The notes under the pieces: generated by a model
The model's database searches: none
Told to the model about the DNA's origin: nothing
Seen by the model: only the letters and a program-made list of their open reading frames with translations
NCBI GenBank assembly: GCA_903903635.1
Contig: CAIUZK010000217.1
Location: forward strand, 1-40,428
Direction of reading: 5' to 3'
DNA length: 40,428 nucleotides
From: an uncultured Bacteroidota bacterium
Lineage (GTDB): Bacteria > Bacteroidota > Bacteroidia > Chitinophagales > Chitinophagaceae
Shown here: piece after piece, positions 25,502 through 34,666 of the stretch
How the letters are laid out: each line of letters begins with the position of its first letter
Position numbering within the stretch: the first letter of the stretch is position 1
Made by a program: the position numbers and the translations under genes

Positions 25502-28045
25502 TTAGCTAACGCTGGGTTCTTCAGTTATCGTAGTCGGATGGTCTATCTTAAAGACTATTTTACCATCTGCTTCTGTATAATCTGCAGTAACTGTATCGCC
25601 TGCTTTAATACGATGGTTGAGAATTTCCTCTGCCAGCGGATCTTCAAGGTATTTCTGTATGGCACGATGCAATGGCCTTGCGCCAAATTGCTGGTCATAT
25701 CCTTTCTCAGCAATGTGTTTCTTGGCCGATTCCGAAAGTGTCATTACAAAACCAAGGTTGTTGAGGCGCTTCATCACATCTTTCATAATGATGTCGATGA
25801 TCATGGCAATATGCTTTTCCTCAAGCGAGTTGAAGATAACCACATCATCTATGCGGTTAAGGAACTCAGGCGAGAAGGTTCGCTTAAGCGCTTTCTCTAT
25901 TACGCCACGGTTTGAATCTTCCTGGCTCACTGCCTTTGCGGTTGTAGTAAAACCTACGCCTGCTCCAAAGTCCTTTAACTGGCGTGCTCCGATGTTAGAG
26001 GTCATAATGATCAGCGTATTCTTGAAGTCTACCTTACGACCCAATCCATCAGTAAGCTGTCCGTCATCAAGTACCTGCAACAGGATGTTGAATATATCCG
26101 GATGTGCCTTTTCAATTTCATCAAGCAGAACTACCGAATATGGTTTACGCCTTACTTTTTCAGTAAGTTGTCCACCTTCTTCATAACCCACATATCCCGG
26201 AGGGGCGCCAATAAGCCGGCTCAGTGAGAATTTTTCCATGTACTCACTCATATCCATACGGATAAGCGCATCATCACTGTCAAACATATAGCGGGCAAGT
26301 GCGCGGGCAAGTTCGGTTTTACCTACACCGGTTGGTCCCAGGAATATAAATGAACCAATTGGCTTGCGGGGGTCTTTAAGTCCCACACGGTTTCTCTGTA
26401 TGGCTTTTACTATTTTTTCAATAGCCTCATCCTGTCCTACCACATTGGCGCGAAGGTCATCGTCCATACGGCGCAATTTTGCGCTTTCTGCTTCCACCAT
26501 GCGCATTACAGGTATGCCGGTCATCATGCTTACCACTTCCGCTATCGACTCTTCATTTATCGGGTAGCGCTTATGCTTGGCTTCTTCTTCCCATTCTGCT
26601 TTTGCCTTGTCCAGTTCTTCACCCAGGCGTTTCTCACGGTCGCGCAACGCGGCAGCCTCTTCAAAACGCTGGCTTTTAACCACCTTGTTTTTTTCCTGCT
26701 TTATTTCTTCTATTTGCTTTTCAAGGTCGAGGATGGCTTGCGGCACATTAATATTTTTAAGGTGCACACGGGCTCCGGCTTCGTCCATTACATCTATAGC
26801 CTTGTCTGGCAGCAACCTGTCGGTCATGTATCGGTCGCTGAGTTTCACACAGGCGTCAATAGCCTCTGCATCATAAGCCACATTATGAAACTCTTCGTAT
26901 TTCGAACGGATATTGTTGAGTATCGTTATGGTTTCTTCAATACTTGGTGGCTCTATCAATACCTTCTGGAATCTGCGGTCCAATGCCCCGTCTTTTTCTA
27001 TATACTGGCGGTACTCATCGAGCGTAGATGCGCCAATGCATTGCAGGTCGCCACGGGCAAGTGCTGGTTTGAATATATTGGAAGCATCGAGTGAACCTGA
27101 AGCCCCACCGGCGCCGACAATAGTATGAATCTCATCAATGAACAGGATAACATCGCGGTTTTTCTCCAGTTCATTCATTATGGCTTTCATACGCTCTTCA
27201 AACTGGCCACGGTATTTTGTGCCGGCCACCAGGGCAGCCAGGTCTAAACTGATAACCCTTTTGTCGAAAAGCACACGGGAAACCTTACGCTGAACAATGC
27301 GGAGGGCAAGGCCTTCTACGATAGCGGTTTTACCCACACCCGGCTCACCTATCAGTATCGGATTGTTCTTTTTACGTCTTGAAAGTATCTGGGATACACG
27401 CTCTATTTCTTCGTCACGGCCCACTATCGGGTCAAGGCTGCCTAGTTCGGCAAACCGGGTAATGTCGCGGCCAAAATTGTCGAGTACGGGTGTTTTTGAT
27501 TTTGTGGCTCCTGCTGCCGGCTTACGGGGCTGCTGAAACTGACGCCTTTCGTCATCTTCCTCAAATTCTTCCGATCCCGGATCGTTATAATCAGCCGCAG
27601 GGCCGCCTCCCTGAAGTATACTCAGTTCGTTTTTAAACCGTTCATAATCAATTTCGTAATGATTAAGGATCTGGGTAGCCACATTCTCTTTATTTTTAAG
27701 AATAGAGAGCATCAGATGTTCGGTTTCGACAGTAGGGCTTTTTAAGGCTTTGGCTTCCAGAACGGTTATACGTATCACTTTTTCAGCTTGCTTGGTAAGC
27801 GGCAGGCTGTTGATATTGGCAAGAGGCTTGTTGTTTTTATCCTTTATAGCCACTTCCAGCTCTTTCCGAAGCTGGAAAAGGTCGACCTGCATGGTTTGAA
27901 GTACCTTCAATGCCATACCATCGCCCTCACGAATGAGGCCCAGCAATAAATGCTCTGTGCCAATAAAATCATTGCCCAGCCTCAACGCTTCCTCACGGCT
28001 GTAGGAGATGATTTCTTTTACTTTAGGCGAGAAATTAGAATCCAT
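25502..28045 (-). CDS. clpC: ATP-dependent Clp protease ATP-binding subunit ClpC
   Basis: 847 residues from [21 protein letters not shown] (ATG at 28045; the frame extends 11 residues upstream without support). There are two N-terminal Clp repeats (~1-145). AAA+ module 1 has Walker A GEPGVGKT (233-240) and Walker B VILFIDE (~299-305). A UVR motif in the middle region ([18 protein letters not shown], ~457-474) marks ClpC rather than ClpA. Module 2 has GPTGVGKT (570-577) and LLDE. The GVGF loop (~696-699) fits ClpP docking. It unfolds substrates and feeds them to ClpP in the cytoplasm. ClpP is not in the window. It is divergent from the STAS gene, and no -7 box was found for it. Confidence 0.95.
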   Translation of the reverse strand: MDSNFSPKVKEIISYSREEALRLGNDFIGTEHLLLGLIREGDGMALKVLQTMQVDLFQLRKELEVAIKDKNNKPLANINSLPLTKQAEKVIRITVLEAKALKSPTVETEHLMLSILKNKENVATQILNHYEIDYERFKNELSILQGGGPAADYNDPGSEEFEEDDERRQFQQPRKPAAGATKSKTPVLDNFGRDITRFAELGSLDPIVGRDEEIERVSQILSRRKKNNPILIGEPGVGKTAIVEGLALRIVQRKVSRVLFDKRVISLDLAALVAGTKYRGQFEERMKAIMNELEKNRDVILFIDEIHTIVGAGGASGSLDASNIFKPALARGDLQCIGASTLDEYRQYIEKDGALDRRFQKVLIEPPSIEETITILNNIRSKYEEFHNVAYDAEAIDACVKLSDRYMTDRLLPDKAIDVMDEAGARVHLKNINVPQAILDLEKQIEEIKQEKNKVVKSQRFEEAAALRDREKRLGEELDKAKAEWEEEAKHKRYPINEESIAEVVSMMTGIPVMRMVEAESAKLRRMDDDLRANVVGQDEAIEKIVKAIQRNRVGLKDPRKPIGSFIFLGPTGVGKTELARALARYMFDSDDALIRMDMSEYMEKFSLSRLIGAPPGYVGYEEGGQLTEKVRRKPYSVVLLDEIEKAHPDIFNILLQVLDDGQLTDGLGRKVDFKNTLIIMTSNIGARQLKDFGAGVGFTTTAKAVSQEDSNRGVIEKALKRTFSPEFLNRIDDVVIFNSLEEKHIAMIIDIIMKDVMKRLNNLGFVMTLSESAKKHIAEKGYDQQFGARPLHRAIQKYLEDPLAEEILNHRIKAGDTVTADYTEADGKIVFKIDHPTTITEEPSVS

Positions 28046-28127
28046 GAAATTCCTGTTTTTAAATAATAAAGTTAACATTTTTCATCGTATTAATCTATTG
28101 TCATTAATTATTGAACCATCATCCTTT

Positions 28128-28135
28128 TATCTTTG
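28128..28135 (+). promoter_or_regulatory. Putative -7 promoter element for the STAS gene
   Basis: TATCTTTG matches TAnnTTTG in the clpC/STAS divergent region and would give a leader of about 100 nt. That leader contains a small inverted repeat, GCCGG (28182-28186) with CCGGC (28204-28208). Confidence 0.4.
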
Positions 28136-28243
28136 CTTTATTCCTGCTTATAACTAATAACAGAGCAATTGAAAAGTATTGGCCGGATTTAGTATTTTTA
28201 AAACCGGCTCAAAAAAATTTAATATTGATAAACACTCCTGATT

Positions 28244-28618
28244 ATGGATTTCAAAATTGATACCAAAGATAGTTTTACCACCATTATGCCGCTGGAAACA
28301 GAAATAAGTGCTAAAATGACAGGCGAACTGGTACTGAAGATGGAGGAAATGAGGCAAAGCGGCAGTAAAAACTTTATAATCGATTTTCAGCAATGCCTTG
28401 AAATAGACGAAAATGTGCTGCCCGACCTAATAGCCATGCACGAAGACAGCTATGGCCGGGAGCAATCCCTGGTTTTTACAGGTATAAAAGAAAAAGTACT
28501 GGCAATACTTAAAAAAGATGAATCAGATTTGCTACTGAATATTGCACCTACCATAATAGAAGCGATTGATATAGTAAGTATGGAAATACTGGAAAGGGAA
28601 TTATTAGGGGAAGAATAA
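28244..28618 (+). CDS. STAS-domain protein (anti-sigma-factor-antagonist-like)
   Basis: 124 residues, a single STAS-type fold: N-terminal strands, then FIIDFQQCLEIDENVLPDLIAMHE (~46-69) and SLVFTGIKEKVLAIL (~78-92). In classical antagonists the central loop is D-S-S-G with a phosphorylated Ser; here it is IDENV, so the phospho-acceptor is missing and kinase-controlled switching is unlikely. It probably serves as a protein-interaction module in the cytoplasm. It is co-directional with rnz, from which it is separated only by the GxxExxY cassette that begins 2 bases after its stop. A STAS gene next to rnz is, from memory, a common arrangement in this phylum. Confidence 0.68.
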   Translation: MDFKIDTKDSFTTIMPLETEISAKMTGELVLKMEEMRQSGSKNFIIDFQQCLEIDENVLPDLIAMHEDSYGREQSLVFTGIKEKVLAILKKDESDLLLNIAPTIIEAIDIVSMEILERELLGEE

Positions 28619-28619
28619 C

Positions 28620-28644
28620 TGTCTGAATCAGAATTTGCAGAATT
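28620..28644 (+). repeat. Left terminal inverted repeat of the GxxExxY cassette
   Basis: 25 bp beginning TGTCTGAATCAGAATTT. It pairs with 29158-29182 with a single mismatch. Confidence 0.8.
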
Positions 28645-28694
28645 AAAAAATTATCTGAATTGAGTTAAAACTATTGTACAAATTTTGATGTTGT

Positions 28695-29081
28695 ATGATA
28701 AAAGATGATCTTACCTATAAAGTAATCGGGTGCGCCATGAAAGTTCATAGCATTCTGGGCAATGGCTTTCAGGAAGTAATTTATCAGAGATGTCTTGCTA
28801 TTGAAATGACCCGGGAAAGGCTGAATTTTGGAAGGGAAATTGAACAAACAATTTACTATGAAAGTGAAAACGTAGGAACCAGAAGGGATGATTTTATAGT
28901 AGAACAAAAGGTTGTAGTAGAACTGAAAGCAATAATAAATCTGGAAGACGTTCACCTGGCTCAGGCTAAGAATTATGTTGTTGCATATAAATTTCCTTTA
29001 GGTTTGCTAATAAATTTCGGTGCTACAAGTCTTCAACACAAATTGATATTTAATCCAAACTATAATGCATTAAAAAGATAA
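28695..29081 (+). CDS. GxxExxY protein (PD-(D/E)XK nuclease-like fold)
   Basis: 128 residues. The family-defining motif G-F-Q-E-V-I-Y is at 24-30 (GNGFQEVIYQ). A nuclease-like active-site pattern follows: Asp66 in RRDDF, then E-x-K in VELKA (Glu76, Lys78), typical of PD-(D/E)XK enzymes. Known family fact: such proteins are widespread, short and of unknown biological role. The N-terminal helices (TYKVIGCAMKVHSILG) and the C-terminal KLIFNPNYNALKR complete the usual length. It lies inside a pair of inverted repeats between two co-directional housekeeping-like genes, which points to a mobile or selfish cassette. There is no signal peptide. Confidence 0.85.
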   Translation: MIKDDLTYKVIGCAMKVHSILGNGFQEVIYQRCLAIEMTRERLNFGREIEQTIYYESENVGTRRDDFIVEQKVVVELKAIINLEDVHLAQAKNYVVAYKFPLGLLINFGATSLQHKLIFNPNYNALKR

Positions 29082-29157
29082 AAGTAATTTGCAAACAAAA
29101 ATCACGGAAGAGATAATAGTCTCCTTTTTTTAAACATCACAATCCTGAAAATTCAAA

Positions 29158-29182
29158 AATTCTGAAAATTCTGATTCAGACA
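29158..29182 (-). repeat. Right terminal inverted repeat of the GxxExxY cassette
   Basis: 25 bp ending TTCTGATTCAGACA on the plus strand, complementary to 28620-28644 with one mismatch. It ends 6 bp before the rnz ATG, so any native upstream sequence of rnz is displaced or comprised by the repeat. Confidence 0.8.
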
Positions 29183-29188
29183 ATCTAA

Positions 29189-30091
29189 ATGAAAGTAACA
29201 ATTTTAGGTAATAACTCAGCGCTTCCTGCTTTTGGCAGGCATCCTACGGCGCAGGCGGTTTCGGTATACGGCGATGTAATTTTAATTGATTGTGGTGAAG
29301 GCACCCAGATCCAGATGCAGCGTTATGGACTTAAGTGGCGCACAGTCCATCATATCCTCATCAGCCATTTGCACGGCGATCACTATTTCGGCTTGCCCGG
29401 ACTACTCAACAGTATGAGCCTGCTAGGCCGCACTGCCCCCCTGCACCTGCATGCACCCGCAGAGCTTAAACCAATAATAGATGCTATACTGGAAGTAGCC
29501 GATACAGTTTTATGCTACCCATTCTATTTTCACCCCCTGCCAGATGATAGCAGGGTAATAGCCGATACGCCAACATTCAGTATAACCTGTTTTCCGGTCG
29601 AGCACCGCATCAAATGCCATGGTTTCCTTATTGAGCGTAAAACCAAGGGTAGAAAGATAGTACCTGCAAAGTGCAATGAATATGAGATACCCGCCGCTTT
29701 TTACGATTACCTGAAACAGGGCGAGGATTATGAACGCAAAGATGGCTTTCTGGTAAAAAATGAATGGGTTACAGAAGAAGGACCAGCCATAAAGCGATAT
29801 GCCTACTGCGCCGACACCTTATTTACAGATAGTTTTTTGCACATAGTGAAGGGTGTAGATACCATTTACCATGAATGCACCTACCTGGAAGCTGATAAAG
29901 CTAAAGCAGTGGCACGTTACCATAGCACTGCCACCCAGGCGGCTGAAGTAGCTAAAATGGCCGGGGCAAAACAATTACTGCTGGGCCACTTCTCCTCAAA
30001 ATATAAGGAACTGGATGCCTTCAGGGAGGAAGCCAGTGCAATTTTCCCTAATTCGCTCGTGAGTATCGAGGGAACCGTGTATGAAGTTTAG
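29189..30091 (+). CDS. rnz: Ribonuclease Z
   Basis: 300 residues of the metallo-beta-lactamase fold. The zinc-binding motif SHLHGDH is at 59-65 (His60, His62, Asp64, His65). Further ligands include His in PVEHRIKCHGF (~136-146), Asp in YCADT (~206-210) and His in LLLGHFSSKY (~264-273). HEATYLE-like HECTYLE (~229-235) is also typical. It removes the 3' trailer of pre-tRNAs in the cytoplasm. Length and motifs fit bacterial RNase Z well. Its immediate upstream sequence is the right repeat of the GxxExxY cassette, and no Shine-Dalgarno-like sequence is evident there. Confidence 0.93.
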   Translation: MKVTILGNNSALPAFGRHPTAQAVSVYGDVILIDCGEGTQIQMQRYGLKWRTVHHILISHLHGDHYFGLPGLLNSMSLLGRTAPLHLHAPAELKPIIDAILEVADTVLCYPFYFHPLPDDSRVIADTPTFSITCFPVEHRIKCHGFLIERKTKGRKIVPAKCNEYEIPAAFYDYLKQGEDYERKDGFLVKNEWVTEEGPAIKRYAYCADTLFTDSFLHIVKGVDTIYHECTYLEADKAKAVARYHSTATQAAEVAKMAGAKQLLLGHFSSKYKELDAFREEASAIFPNSLVSIEGTVYEV

Positions 30092-30178
30092 AAACCGCCT
30101 GGCATAGTGATGGCTAGTTAAATACGGTTTGGTTATAATGCAAATTTCCGATAACCCCCGGATGCTTTGAAAAATTCT

Positions 30179-30186
30179 TAACTTTG
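30179..30186 (+). promoter_or_regulatory. Putative -7 promoter element for the flavin reductase gene
   Basis: TAACTTTG matches TAnnTTTG and ends 10 bp before the ATG at 30197; the transcript would be close to leaderless. No -33 TTTG at standard spacing. Confidence 0.42.
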
Positions 30187-30196
30187 GCCCAAAAGG

Positions 30197-30913
30197 ATGG
30201 TACAGCAATGGCAAACAGGCGTTGTAAAACGCGTAGAACAAGTAACGCACAATACTAAAAGGTATTGGGTGGAGCTGCCTGATACCCCTCATTTCAACTT
30301 CGTTCCCGGCCAGTTTGTTACACTCGACCTGCCAATTGATGAGCGGCGCAACAAACGCTGGAGAAGCTACAGCATTGCCAGTATGCCCGATGGCGGCAAT
30401 ATGATTGAATTACTCATCGTGCATGTAGAGGGGGGTAAAGCCTCTAAATATATCTTTGAAGAAATAAAAGAAGGCAGCCTGTTTACCTTACGCGGTCCGC
30501 AAGGGGTTTTTGTAGTTCCAAAAAATCTCGATAAGGAACTATTCCTGATTTGCACCGGTACCGGCATTGCTCCATTCAGGAGCATGGTAAAATACATCCA
30601 TCACAATAAAATACCTTTCCAAAAAATATACCTCATCTACGGAACCCGCACCCAGGCCGATTTGCTCTATGCCGATGAAATGAGGGAGTTGGAAAAAAAC
30701 ATGCCGGGGTTCAGTTATATTCCCACTTTATCAAGAGAGCAGTGGGAGGGCCATAAAGGCTATGTTCACCCCATTTATGAGTCATTGTGCAAAGGCTGCC
30801 CGCAAGCAACCTTCATGCTATGCGGATGGAGAAAAATGGTAGACGAGGCAAAGGAGAGGATTCTGGCTATGGGATATGACAAAAAAGATGTGGAAGTTGA
30901 ATTGTATGGTTAA
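30197..30913 (+). CDS. Ferredoxin-NADP reductase-like FAD/NAD(P)H oxidoreductase
   Basis: 238 residues. The N-terminal FAD-binding barrel contains the RSYS motif (~55-58, in RWRSYSIAS). The C-terminal NAD(P)-binding domain starts with CTGTGIAPFRSM (~118-129). MLCGWRKMVDEA (~208-219) and a C-terminal aromatic (VELYG) complete the ferredoxin-NADP reductase-like fold. It transfers electrons between NAD(P)H and a partner such as ferredoxin, flavodoxin or an oxygenase; the partner is unknown. No 2Fe-2S domain is fused. The stop is only 12 bp from the stop of the convergent GLPGLI gene and there is no hairpin between them, so the transcripts probably overlap at their 3' ends. Confidence 0.85.
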   Translation: MVQQWQTGVVKRVEQVTHNTKRYWVELPDTPHFNFVPGQFVTLDLPIDERRNKRWRSYSIASMPDGGNMIELLIVHVEGGKASKYIFEEIKEGSLFTLRGPQGVFVVPKNLDKELFLICTGTGIAPFRSMVKYIHHNKIPFQKIYLIYGTRTQADLLYADEMRELEKNMPGFSYIPTLSREQWEGHKGYVHPIYESLCKGCPQATFMLCGWRKMVDEAKERILAMGYDKKDVEVELYG

Positions 30914-30925
30914 TAACTCCCCACC

Positions 30926-31678
30926 TCATAGTATAGTCCACCAAACATTCCTGGTAGCCCATTTACCCCAATCTTTAAGACTGCTTTGTATGGTTTCGTA
31001 CAGTTCTTTTTGATTTACCTTCTTACCTTTTTCCGGCACTTTAAACTCTTCTTCTTTAGGTGATGTTATTTCTACTTTAGTGGCCACCCATGTGGTATGC
31101 AGCCTGGGTATAGCCAGTTCCAATATCATGCCTGGCAGCCCGCTGAACATTTCAGGTCCGCCGGGAGCCACAATATCTTCGGTATAAAAGGCCACTACAT
31201 AAACCGAATCACAGATGCGGCCTACTGCTTTATGGCACTTAAAATTGGCTATGGTGCGAATCTCTCCTTTTTCCAGCCAGTCCATTTTCCGCATACTGTC
31301 CTGAACCAGAAATTTTTGTTCGTACACATATTTCAGAGCTGTCACTTTTCCATTTATAAAATCGGTAAAAACTATGTTGTCGGTTGCCGGCCCATCGCCC
31401 GAATAAAAGCCCTTGCTGGTATTTTCGGCTTCTCGTCCGGGTTTATAAATACTTCTTGCTGTATCAAAAGTCAGATCAAAGTAAGTGATCTTGAATTTAG
31501 GTACCGACGATTTAATATGCTCATACCAGGACTCATCTCCGTCGCCACTGTTGTCTTTAGCAACCGCATGCACATTGATCTTCTTTTCGAACTCAATTTT
31601 TCCAGCCAGTGTGTATTGCCCATGCACACAGGAAATGGCGAAGAACGATGTTAACAATGCAAGCAGGTATCTGTTCAT
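30926..31678 (-). CDS. GLPGLI family protein, copy B
   Basis: 250 residues with a signal peptide (MNRYLLALLTSFFAISCVHG|Q; Cys17 is a weak lipobox candidate). The family motif appears as GLPGMI at 180-185, preceded by GGPEMFS and followed by LELAIPRLHTTWVA. Residues 139-170 (EIRTIANFKCHK...FYTEDIV, including Cys148 and Cys157) are identical to the same block in copy A at 34,661-35,404, whereas the N-terminal half is diverged. The family is Bacteroidota-specific and uncharacterised. Location in the periplasm or outer membrane is inferred from the signal. It lies 24 bp downstream of a receptor-like gene and is probably co-transcribed with it. Confidence 0.85.
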   Translation of the reverse strand: MNRYLLALLTSFFAISCVHGQYTLAGKIEFEKKINVHAVAKDNSGDGDESWYEHIKSSVPKFKITYFDLTFDTARSIYKPGREAENTSKGFYSGDGPATDNIVFTDFINGKVTALKYVYEQKFLVQDSMRKMDWLEKGEIRTIANFKCHKAVGRICDSVYVVAFYTEDIVAPGGPEMFSGLPGMILELAIPRLHTTWVATKVEITSPKEEEFKVPEKGKKVNQKELYETIQSSLKDWGKWATRNVWWTIL

Positions 31679-31702
31679 AAATGAATACTATTTGGTCAGT
31701 CC

Positions 31703-34516
31703 TTATTTCTTTTCATCAACCGCTACGGCAGCTCCTGGTGTATGTGTAAAATTCCATATCAGGCTTAGCATGGCATACCGGCGAACTGTATTATAGTTAC
31801 TCTGTGTAATTATGCTTGCACTGGCCGACCGGCTGAATCCGGTATTCTGATTAAGAATATCAAAAAGCGTTGCTTTCACTTCCAGCTTTTTCTTCATCAT
31901 TTTTTTCGAAACATAAGCGTTCCATTTTATTACATCGTTGTTGGCAGGGAATGCAACGGTCTTTTCTCTTATCATGGCATTGAATACCGAACCTACGTTG
32001 AAATTATGTGGCAGCTCTACATCGAAATAAATGTCGTTATTGAATTCCCAATAGTTGGTGGTATACGTGCTTATGGTCGATCTGTTCAGGTTGTAGGTTA
32101 TCTTGGGCTCTATTCCGAAATTGTATTTATCCTCTTTATACTTGCTGAATTCCGTGCCAAAACTATAACTATTATTGTTGTTGGTATTCATCAGATTATT
32201 GACCATGTTCCTGCTGTGCCCCTGACCGCCATCTATTGAAAGTCGTACATCAATATCCGGTTTTTTAATCTTAAAATTATAGCCTACCCACCAATTGGCC
32301 GAATAGTTGCCGTTGATATTAATGTACTTCGTCGAGCTATAAGCGCCATTTGTGGTTTGCGCTGTACTTATGGCATCAATATCCGAAGAGGCCGATCCTC
32401 CAACATAAAAGTAGCGGTGCGAAAGCACTTTATAATCCCTGAAATTAAATCTTATCCTGTTGGTAAATTGTTGTTTCAGATCCGGGTTGCCCAGCATAAC
32501 ATTCAAAGGATCTGTGTTCTGGTTCAGGGGTTGTATCTGGCTTATATTGGGTTGCTTCGTACTGCCATTATAATAAAAATTTATGCTGGTTTGCCTGCCT
32601 ATCTTATACGTAAAATTGGCGCTGGGATATAAATTGAGGTAGTTATATCTGGTTGTAAAATCACGATGCAACAGCTCTGATTGCATCAGGTCCGATTGCA
32701 GATAATTGGTACCCGACACTTCTGAACCAAATGAAAAGTTTATCTTCTTGTAATCATACCTGAAATTGATACCCCCCTGGTTCGACAGAATATTATATTT
32801 ATAGTTGCTGCTGAAACTGTCATTCCTTATATCATACTTATTGTTTGCCGTGTCTTTATCAAACGAGAACTTCTTCGACATGCTGTTGTTTAGCGTAAGC
32901 CCATAATCTATCTCCAGGAAAACTCTTTTCGACAATGGTTCGGTATAGGTAGCCTTAACAGCAAATGCAAGTGTCTGAATGCTGTCGGTCTTTCTCTGGT
33001 TGGTAATACTGGTTTTCAATTTGCCACTGGTGTCTGGAGTTACTACTGTAGAATACAGTAATCCTGTACCTTTCGTGTCTTTATAGTTCTCCTTTATATC
33101 AAGAGAAAAAGTCCTCCCTTTTTTTGCAAATTTCTTGCGGTACAGCAAATCCGAATTTAGTTTCTGATCATTGGTATTGCCCGATAACAGACGGTCATTA
33201 CTGGTTTTCAATCCATCCTGGTGGGCTACAATGTTATAGGTCTCGGTATGGTAATTTGATGCAGCATAGTTGTTTTTCAACACCCCATCTATTGTGAATC
33301 TTATAGAGGAATTGGAATCTATTTTCCATTCATAGAATCCATTGAACCCATGCCGCTCAGTTTTGCTGGACTGGGTCTTGTGCTCTGTGTTGATGCGCGA
33401 CGTATCGCCTGCCATCGAATATTGGGCAATATTATCGCCGGTCACATTTACATTCTGTAAAGCATACCGGTAGCTTCCCGATACGTGGTTTTTGTCTTCA
33501 TTCCATTTATCGGTAAAATGCAGTCCGCCGGTTAATACCGATGGCAAACCCTGCCCGCTATAGGTGCCGCTCCATCCTCCGAATTCATCACGAGTTCCAC
33601 CTATGGTCACCGAGTACCCGTTATCTGTTATTTCCGTAATGCCGCCACCGCCGCCAAATTTGTCATTATCTGTCCAGTCCAGCCCAACCTTGTCTGTATT
33701 CGAAGCAATGCCGAAAGCCGACACCTGCCGCTTTCCCTTGAAAGCATTGATCATGGCCTGGTTTTGGTAAAAATTGTCGGTGCCGCCCCCTGCATCTAAC
33801 TTTCCAAAATAGCCTTTCTTTTTACTTTCCTTTATCTCCAGGTTAATGGTTTTGGTTCTTTCACCATCATCCACACCGGTAAACTGTGCCTGGTCGCTTT
33901 TCTTATCATACACCTGCACCTTATTCACTATTCCCGCCTGCAACCCCTGTGTTACCACCTTGGGGTCGTCGCTGAAAAACTCCTCGCCGTCTACCAGTAT
34001 TTTCTGCACTGTTTCGCCCTGTGCGGTTATTTTTCCGTTTTTATCTACCTGTATGCCAGGCAGCCTGCGCAGCAGGTCTTCAACATTTGCACCTTCTTTC
34101 ACTTTGAAGCTGTCGGCCATATACTCGGTGGTATCGCCCTTTATCTTTATAGCCCCTATCTGCTGGGTAATAACAAACTCTGTAAGCAGGTGCTCCCTCG
34201 AAATCATTGGAATGGAACCTATATCGGTTTTGGGCTGGTGCACATTTACTATATCCATATAATCTGCAAAACTCACAAAACTGATGCGCAGAATGTACTT
34301 TCCTTCTTTCACTACTTTTAATTCAAATTTACCTTCCGCATCCGATCTCGTATTGGCAACTATCCCCGAATCATTCGTGCGCATCACTATTACCGATGCC
34401 CGTTGCAGTGGCACATTGTTCAGCGTATCAGCTACCGACCCCTTTATAATATAGGTTTGTCCGTAGCTGTTTATGATGAAACCGAAAAGAAAAAACAGGG
34501 AGAAAATGTATTTCAT
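31703..34516 (-). CDS. Outer-membrane beta-barrel receptor-like protein with regulatory and plug domains, copy B
   Basis: 937 residues. Signal peptide to about residue 20 (MKYIFSLFFLFGFIINSYGQ). A carboxypeptidase-regulatory-like beta-sandwich domain (~22-105; GSVADTLNNVPLQRASVIV) follows. A TonB-plug-like region (~115-235) has VEDLLRRLPGIQVDKNGKI and ILVDGEEFFSDDPKVVTQG. The rest is a long barrel region ending in an aromatic strand (MLSLIWNFTH) with a short tail. This domain order is that of the Bacteroidota outer-membrane barrel family related to TonB-dependent receptors. Substrate is unknown, and no SusD partner is present. It is the upstream partner of GLPGLI copy B and a tandem paralogue of copy A. 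Confidence 0.87.
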   Translation of the reverse strand: MKYIFSLFFLFGFIINSYGQTYIIKGSVADTLNNVPLQRASVIVMRTNDSGIVANTRSDAEGKFELKVVKEGKYILRISFVSFADYMDIVNVHQPKTDIGSIPMISREHLLTEFVITQQIGAIKIKGDTTEYMADSFKVKEGANVEDLLRRLPGIQVDKNGKITAQGETVQKILVDGEEFFSDDPKVVTQGLQAGIVNKVQVYDKKSDQAQFTGVDDGERTKTINLEIKESKKKGYFGKLDAGGGTDNFYQNQAMINAFKGKRQVSAFGIASNTDKVGLDWTDNDKFGGGGGITEITDNGYSVTIGGTRDEFGGWSGTYSGQGLPSVLTGGLHFTDKWNEDKNHVSGSYRYALQNVNVTGDNIAQYSMAGDTSRINTEHKTQSSKTERHGFNGFYEWKIDSNSSIRFTIDGVLKNNYAASNYHTETYNIVAHQDGLKTSNDRLLSGNTNDQKLNSDLLYRKKFAKKGRTFSLDIKENYKDTKGTGLLYSTVVTPDTSGKLKTSITNQRKTDSIQTLAFAVKATYTEPLSKRVFLEIDYGLTLNNSMSKKFSFDKDTANNKYDIRNDSFSSNYKYNILSNQGGINFRYDYKKINFSFGSEVSGTNYLQSDLMQSELLHRDFTTRYNYLNLYPSANFTYKIGRQTSINFYYNGSTKQPNISQIQPLNQNTDPLNVMLGNPDLKQQFTNRIRFNFRDYKVLSHRYFYVGGSASSDIDAISTAQTTNGAYSSTKYININGNYSANWWVGYNFKIKKPDIDVRLSIDGGQGHSRNMVNNLMNTNNNNSYSFGTEFSKYKEDKYNFGIEPKITYNLNRSTISTYTTNYWEFNNDIYFDVELPHNFNVGSVFNAMIREKTVAFPANNDVIKWNAYVSKKMMKKKLEVKATLFDILNQNTGFSRSASASIITQSNYNTVRRYAMLSLIWNFTHTPGAAVAVDEKK

Positions 34517-34617
34517 GATGTGGTTTGGGCAAAAAATAAATAACTGCTGCTTTCATTGCTGCGCTGGTTCTCATATCCCGACACTAATCTATATGCACCT
34601 GCGGAAATAATGGTTGC

Positions 34618-34666
34618 TTGTGATCTAAAATAAATTAACTGAATAATACTATTATTAAGATCACAA
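34618..34666 (-). repeat. Inverted repeat at the end of GLPGLI copy A
   Basis: Arms TTGTGATCT (34618-34626) and AGATCACAA (34658-34666) are perfect over 9 bp, with a 31-nt AT-rich loop. The right arm contains the stop codon of GLPGLI copy A on the minus strand. It could attenuate or stabilise the transcript between the two gene pairs; no T-run follows. Confidence 0.4.

Larger units (their letters stand above)
28620..29182 (+). mobile_element. GxxExxY gene cassette with terminal inverted repeats
   Basis: A 563-bp unit bounded by 25-bp inverted repeats matching at 24 positions: 28620-28644 (begins TGTCTGAATCAGAATTT) and 29158-29182 (its complement ends TTCTGATTCAGACA). Weaker pairing continues inward for about 20 bp. 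The only gene inside is the GxxExxY protein. The unit begins 2 bp after the STAS stop and ends 6 bp before the RNase Z start, filling the intergenic gap. No transposase is encoded. Its mobility is inferred from structure; a clear target duplication was not identified. Confidence 0.7.
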
